Below, piece after piece: positions 5,307 through 7,526 of a DNA stretch of 7,526 nucleotides. The position numbers and the translations under genes are program-made. The notes beneath the pieces are model-generated. The model saw only the letters and a list, made by a program, of their open reading frames with translations, was not told where the DNA came from and did no database searches. Source of the DNA: Chroococcidiopsidaceae cyanobacterium CP_BM_RX_35 (GTDB lineage Bacteria > Cyanobacteriota > Cyanobacteriia > Cyanobacteriales > Chroococcidiopsidaceae). How positions within the stretch are numbered: the first letter of the stretch is position 1; every line of letters begins with the position of its first letter. The stretch spans positions 1-7,526 of the forward strand of contig JAFAVL010000464.1 of the NCBI GenBank assembly GCA_019242465.1. Reading direction: 5' to 3'.

Positions 5307-6526
5307 TAATCCAAAACCTCCGTAACCTTGACTTTAGCGCGGCCCTGGCTTAATTGAACTGATAACTCCTGGCCCGGTTCTAACTTTGTAGTAGAACGGG
5401 TGATCGCACCATTTTCCTGTCGCACCACTGCATAGCCGCGTTTGAGGACAGCTTGGGGGTCAAGAGCCGCTAGTTTTTGCCGCAACAGCTCGCAGTATTG
5501 GGAAGCTTGCTGGAACTGCTGTGTAGTAAGGTGCATCAGACGATTGCGTTTCCAATTCAAAGACTGCACCTCTGCTTGAATTTGCTGGTCTAATCGCAGC
5601 CGTCGTAAGCGCTGGCTGTGCGTTCGCAGCTGAGATAAAGCTGTTGCCAAATGTAGATTGACCACTGCTTCTAAAGTTACAATCCGCTCCTGATGCTGGA
5701 CATAAAGCTCGGCCAGTTCTGGAACGACTTGCTCAGCCGCTGCTGTAGGCGTGTGGGCATACCAATCAGCAACGAGATCAGTCAAAGACTCATCTCGTTG
5801 ATGACCAATGCCAGTAATCACAGGGATAGAACAATCAGCAACGGCTCGCACGACCCGTTCATCATCAAAGCAAGCTAATTCCTCTACTGCTCCACCCCCT
5901 CTCGACAGAATTAGCACTTCGGCACGACCTTCTCGCTCCACCCGCTCAATTGCTGCCACAATTGATGCTGGTGCTTGCTCCCCTTGCACGAGTGCGGGAG
6001 AAAGCAGAACTTGTAAACCTGGATAACGTCTATTAAGTGTCTTTTGAATGTCGCCCCAAGCAGCGGCAGCAGATGAGGTGACGACAGCAATGATTTGAGG
6101 ATGGGATGGGAGAGAGCGCTTACGTTCTGGAGCAAACAACCCTTCTAGCTCTAAGCGGTTACGTAGTTGTTGGTAGCGCCAAGCTCTCAATCCTTCTCCG
6201 GCTGGAAGTGCTTGCCAGACAGTTAGCTGGTACTGTCCTCGCTGAGGATAGAGCCGAATACTACCTAAAATAATTAACTGCTCGCCCCGCAGTGGCTGCT
6301 GTACTAGTTTGTGCAACTGACTATTCCACACCACACAACTGATGGCTGCTTTGGCGTCTGGATCTTGAAGCGTGAAAAATAGCCCACTACGATGCTGGTT
6401 ACTACTGGTGACTTCTCCCAACACCCAAACTTGACTGAGCTGGTCATCCTGCTCTAACAATGCCTGGATATAGGCTGTTAGCCCAGCCACTGATAATGCT
6501 GTTTCTGGAATCAGATAGGATAACAT
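5306..6526 (-). CDS. xseA: Exodeoxyribonuclease VII large subunit
   Basis: The product has 406 residues. An N-terminal OB-fold ssDNA-binding domain covers about 8-107 ([36 protein letters not shown]). The catalytic domain follows from about 140 to 265: Asp159 in [15 protein letters not shown] at 208-217 (Arg209), and [16 protein letters not shown] at 239-254 (His242, Asp245). These match the conserved acid, Arg, His and Asp positions of the family by eye. A coiled-coil arm of about 270-350 is where XseB subunits attach. The end, [15 protein letters not shown] at 355-369 followed by a small beta domain, is also typical. It is some 50 residues shorter than the E. coli protein, as expected for the shorter arms of many homologues. 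No good Shine-Dalgarno precedes the start, but the start agrees with the family N-terminus. xseB is translationally coupled, and recA is divergent. Confidence 0.96.
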   Translation of the reverse strand: MLSYLIPETALSVAGLTAYIQALLEQDDQLSQVWVLGEVTSSNQHRSGLFFTLQDPDAKAAISCVVWNSQLHKLVQQPLRGEQLIILGSIRLYPQRGQYQLTVWQALPAGEGLRAWRYQQLRNRLELEGLFAPERKRSLPSHPQIIAVVTSSAAAAWGDIQKTLNRRYPGLQVLLSPALVQGEQAPASIVAAIERVEREGRAEVLILSRGGGAVEELACFDDERVVRAVADCSIPVITGIGHQRDESLTDLVADWYAHTPTAAAEQVVPELAELYVQHQERIVTLEAVVNLHLATALSQLRTHSQRLRRLRLDQQIQAEVQSLNWKRNRLMHLTTQQFQQASQYCELLRQKLAALDPQAVLKRGYAVVRQENGAITRSTTKLEPGQELSVQLSQGRAKVKVTEVLD

Positions 6527-6558
6527 CGCCGAACACAGTTCTCGTCAATTTTTTATGG

Positions 6559-6587
6559 TTGAAACTACTAACATCTTGGTATATAAT
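6559..6587 (+). promoter_or_regulatory. Consensus-like promoter upstream of recA
   Basis: TTGAAA (6559-6564), a 17-bp spacer, and a perfect TATAAT (6582-6587) give the best sigma70-type promoter in the window. It points towards recA and predicts a start near 6594, so the recA leader would be about 180 nt. A second, weaker -10 (TAGAAT, 6705-6710) lies closer to recA with only a poor -35 (TTCCAA, 6682-6687). No cyanobacterial LexA-type box with GTAC was seen in 6527-6775. Confidence 0.6.
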
Positions 6588-6596
6588 ATAACCAAG
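6575..6596. repeat. Inverted repeat around the -10 element in the xseA-recA gap
   Basis: CTTGGT (6575-6580) and ACCAAG (6591-6596) are perfect inverse copies separated by ten A/T bases that contain the TATAAT of the recA-facing promoter. A protein bound here would cover the -10 region. The A/T spacer can also be read as -10-like hexamers on the minus strand (TATTAT, TATATT), so it may serve xseA too. Confidence 0.5.
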
Positions 6597-6775
6597 AGTG
6601 GAGCAAATTTGTGCCGCAGGTGATCGCATTATACTATTACCTAATTCTTGCTTTCCCAGCCCTAGGAAACCTAAAACGCTGTTCCAAAGCAGACAAAATC
6701 TCGCTAGAATAGAGTATCTGCTTACTGATTTACCCAACTCCACTCCTTGCAAACCTCCTAAACCTAGAGTCACGA

Positions 6776-7526
6776 ATGGCTACTCAAACTACTGATGTTA
6801 ATGGCAAGCAAAAAGCTCTAAGTCTCGTGCTCAACCAGATCGAGCGCAACTTTGGCAAAGGAGCAATCATGCGTCTAGGTGATGCCACCCGCATGAAGGT
6901 TGAGACGATCTCCAGTGGAGCGCTTACCTTAGATTTGGCTCTAGGTGGCGGTTTACCTAAAGGGCGGGTCATTGAAATCTATGGTCCAGAAAGCTCAGGT
7001 AAGACAACTGTAGCACTACATGCAGTAGCGGAAGTTCAGAAAGATGGCGGTATCGCTGCTTACGTTGATGCTGAACACGCTTTAGACCCTACCTATGCTG
7101 CTGCATTGGGTGTTGACATTGATAACTTGCTAGTTTCCCAACCTGATACTGGTGAAGCCGCGCTAGAAATTGTGGATCAGCTAGTGCGCTCTGCCGCTGT
7201 TGACATTGTAGTCATTGACTCAGTAGCAGCACTTGTTCCTCGAGCTGAGATTGAAGGCGAGATGGGAGATGCTCATGTTGGTCTTCAAGCTCGGTTGATG
7301 AGCCAAGCCCTGCGGAAAATCACAGGTAATATTGGTAAGTCTGGCTGTACAGTTATTTTTATTAATCAACTGCGGCAGAAGATTGGCGTTACCTATGGTA
7401 ATCCAGAGACCACAACTGGTGGCAATGCCCTAAAGTTCTATGCTTCGGTGCGATTAGATATTCGCCGAATTCAAACCCTGAAGAAAGGTACAGAAGAATT
7501 TGGTAACCGTGTCAAAGTTAAAGTTG
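6776..7526 (+). CDS. recA: RecA recombinase (3' end beyond the window)
   Basis: The visible 250 residues match RecA throughout. The Walker A P-loop is GPESSGKT (70-77). The catalytic glutamate is Glu100 in [10 protein letters not shown]. Walker B is IVVID (144-148). The L1 DNA-binding loop is around [12 protein letters not shown] (158-169). The L2 region begins after the glutamine switch Gln198 and includes [17 protein letters not shown] (208-224). RecA forms ATP-dependent filaments on single-stranded DNA, drives strand exchange and promotes LexA-type repressor self-cleavage. About 100 C-terminal residues are missing because the window ends. The start is set by the typical short N-terminus before [17 protein letters not shown] at 6767-6769 is a weak ribosome site 6 nt upstream. 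The gene is divergent from xseA across a 249-bp gap. Confidence 0.99.
   Translation, partial: MATQTTDVNGKQKALSLVLNQIERNFGKGAIMRLGDATRMKVETISSGALTLDLALGGGLPKGRVIEIYGPESSGKTTVALHAVAEVQKDGGIAAYVDAEHALDPTYAAALGVDIDNLLVSQPDTGEAALEIVDQLVRSAAVDIVVIDSVAALVPRAEIEGEMGDAHVGLQARLMSQALRKITGNIGKSGCTVIFINQLRQKIGVTYGNPETTTGGNALKFYASVRLDIRRIQTLKKGTEEFGNRVKVKV

Noticed and set aside
6444..6773. 109-codon minus-strand open frame covering the recA-xseA gap
   Set aside because: It overlaps the well-supported xseA start region and the promoter region, has no recognisable domain, and reads like untranslated DNA. It is treated as a chance frame.
6527..6775. LexA (SOS) box controlling recA
   Set aside because: No GTAC core or match to the cyanobacterial type RGTACNNNDGTWCB was seen in the gap.
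1..7526. CRISPR array, retron or diversity-generating element
   Set aside because: No regularly spaced direct repeats, reverse transcriptase or Cas-like protein is visible. The only tandem repeat is the two-copy unit inside the GNAT-like gene, and its differences are not adenine-specific.

Overview
The window looks like chromosomal DNA of a cyanobacterium. The palindrome GCGATCGC, which is over-represented in many cyanobacteria, occurs twice (1452-1459 and 2416-2423), with several near matches such as TGATCGC. The partial gene at the left edge ends in an R3H tail typical of the cyanobacterial/plastid Ycf45 family. The XseA, XseB, NurA and RecA proteins also read as cyanobacterial. The species cannot be named from this window.

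Layout, left to right. (1) 1-298: the 3' end of a Ycf45-like R3H ATPase gene, a hairpin directly after its stop codon, then a promoter and tRNA-Gln(UUG). (2) 362-829, minus strand: an exported TPR protein, convergent with the tRNA. (3) 830-1047: a divergent intergenic region with nested inverted repeats. (4) 1048-3224, plus strand: a tight three-gene cluster of a HAD hydrolase, a NurA-domain nuclease and an unrecognised 67-residue protein, with gaps of 2 and 9 nt. (5) 3221-4644: an AT-rich accessory segment with a GNAT-like gene carrying a 17-codon tandem duplication, a decayed IS5-type transposase tail, and a ParE toxin gene broken by two frameshifts. The ParD antitoxin gene next to it (4644-4901) is intact. 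(6) 5055-6526, minus strand: xseA and xseB, the two subunits of exonuclease VII, overlapping by 1 nt. (7) 6776 to the right edge: recA, divergent from xseA and cut off by the window end after 250 codons. A consensus-like promoter inside an inverted repeat lies between xseA and recA.

The theme is DNA repair: a NurA-type nuclease on one side of the accessory segment, and exonuclease VII with RecA on the other. The segment between them shows signs of acquisition and decay: low GC, IS debris, and a dead toxin beside a live antitoxin. I did not find a clearly new multi-gene system. The points most worth a second look are the four-cysteine cluster in NurA and its coupling to a HAD hydrolase, the broken toxin-antitoxin pair, the duplicated segment in the GNAT-like protein, and the recA/xseA control region.
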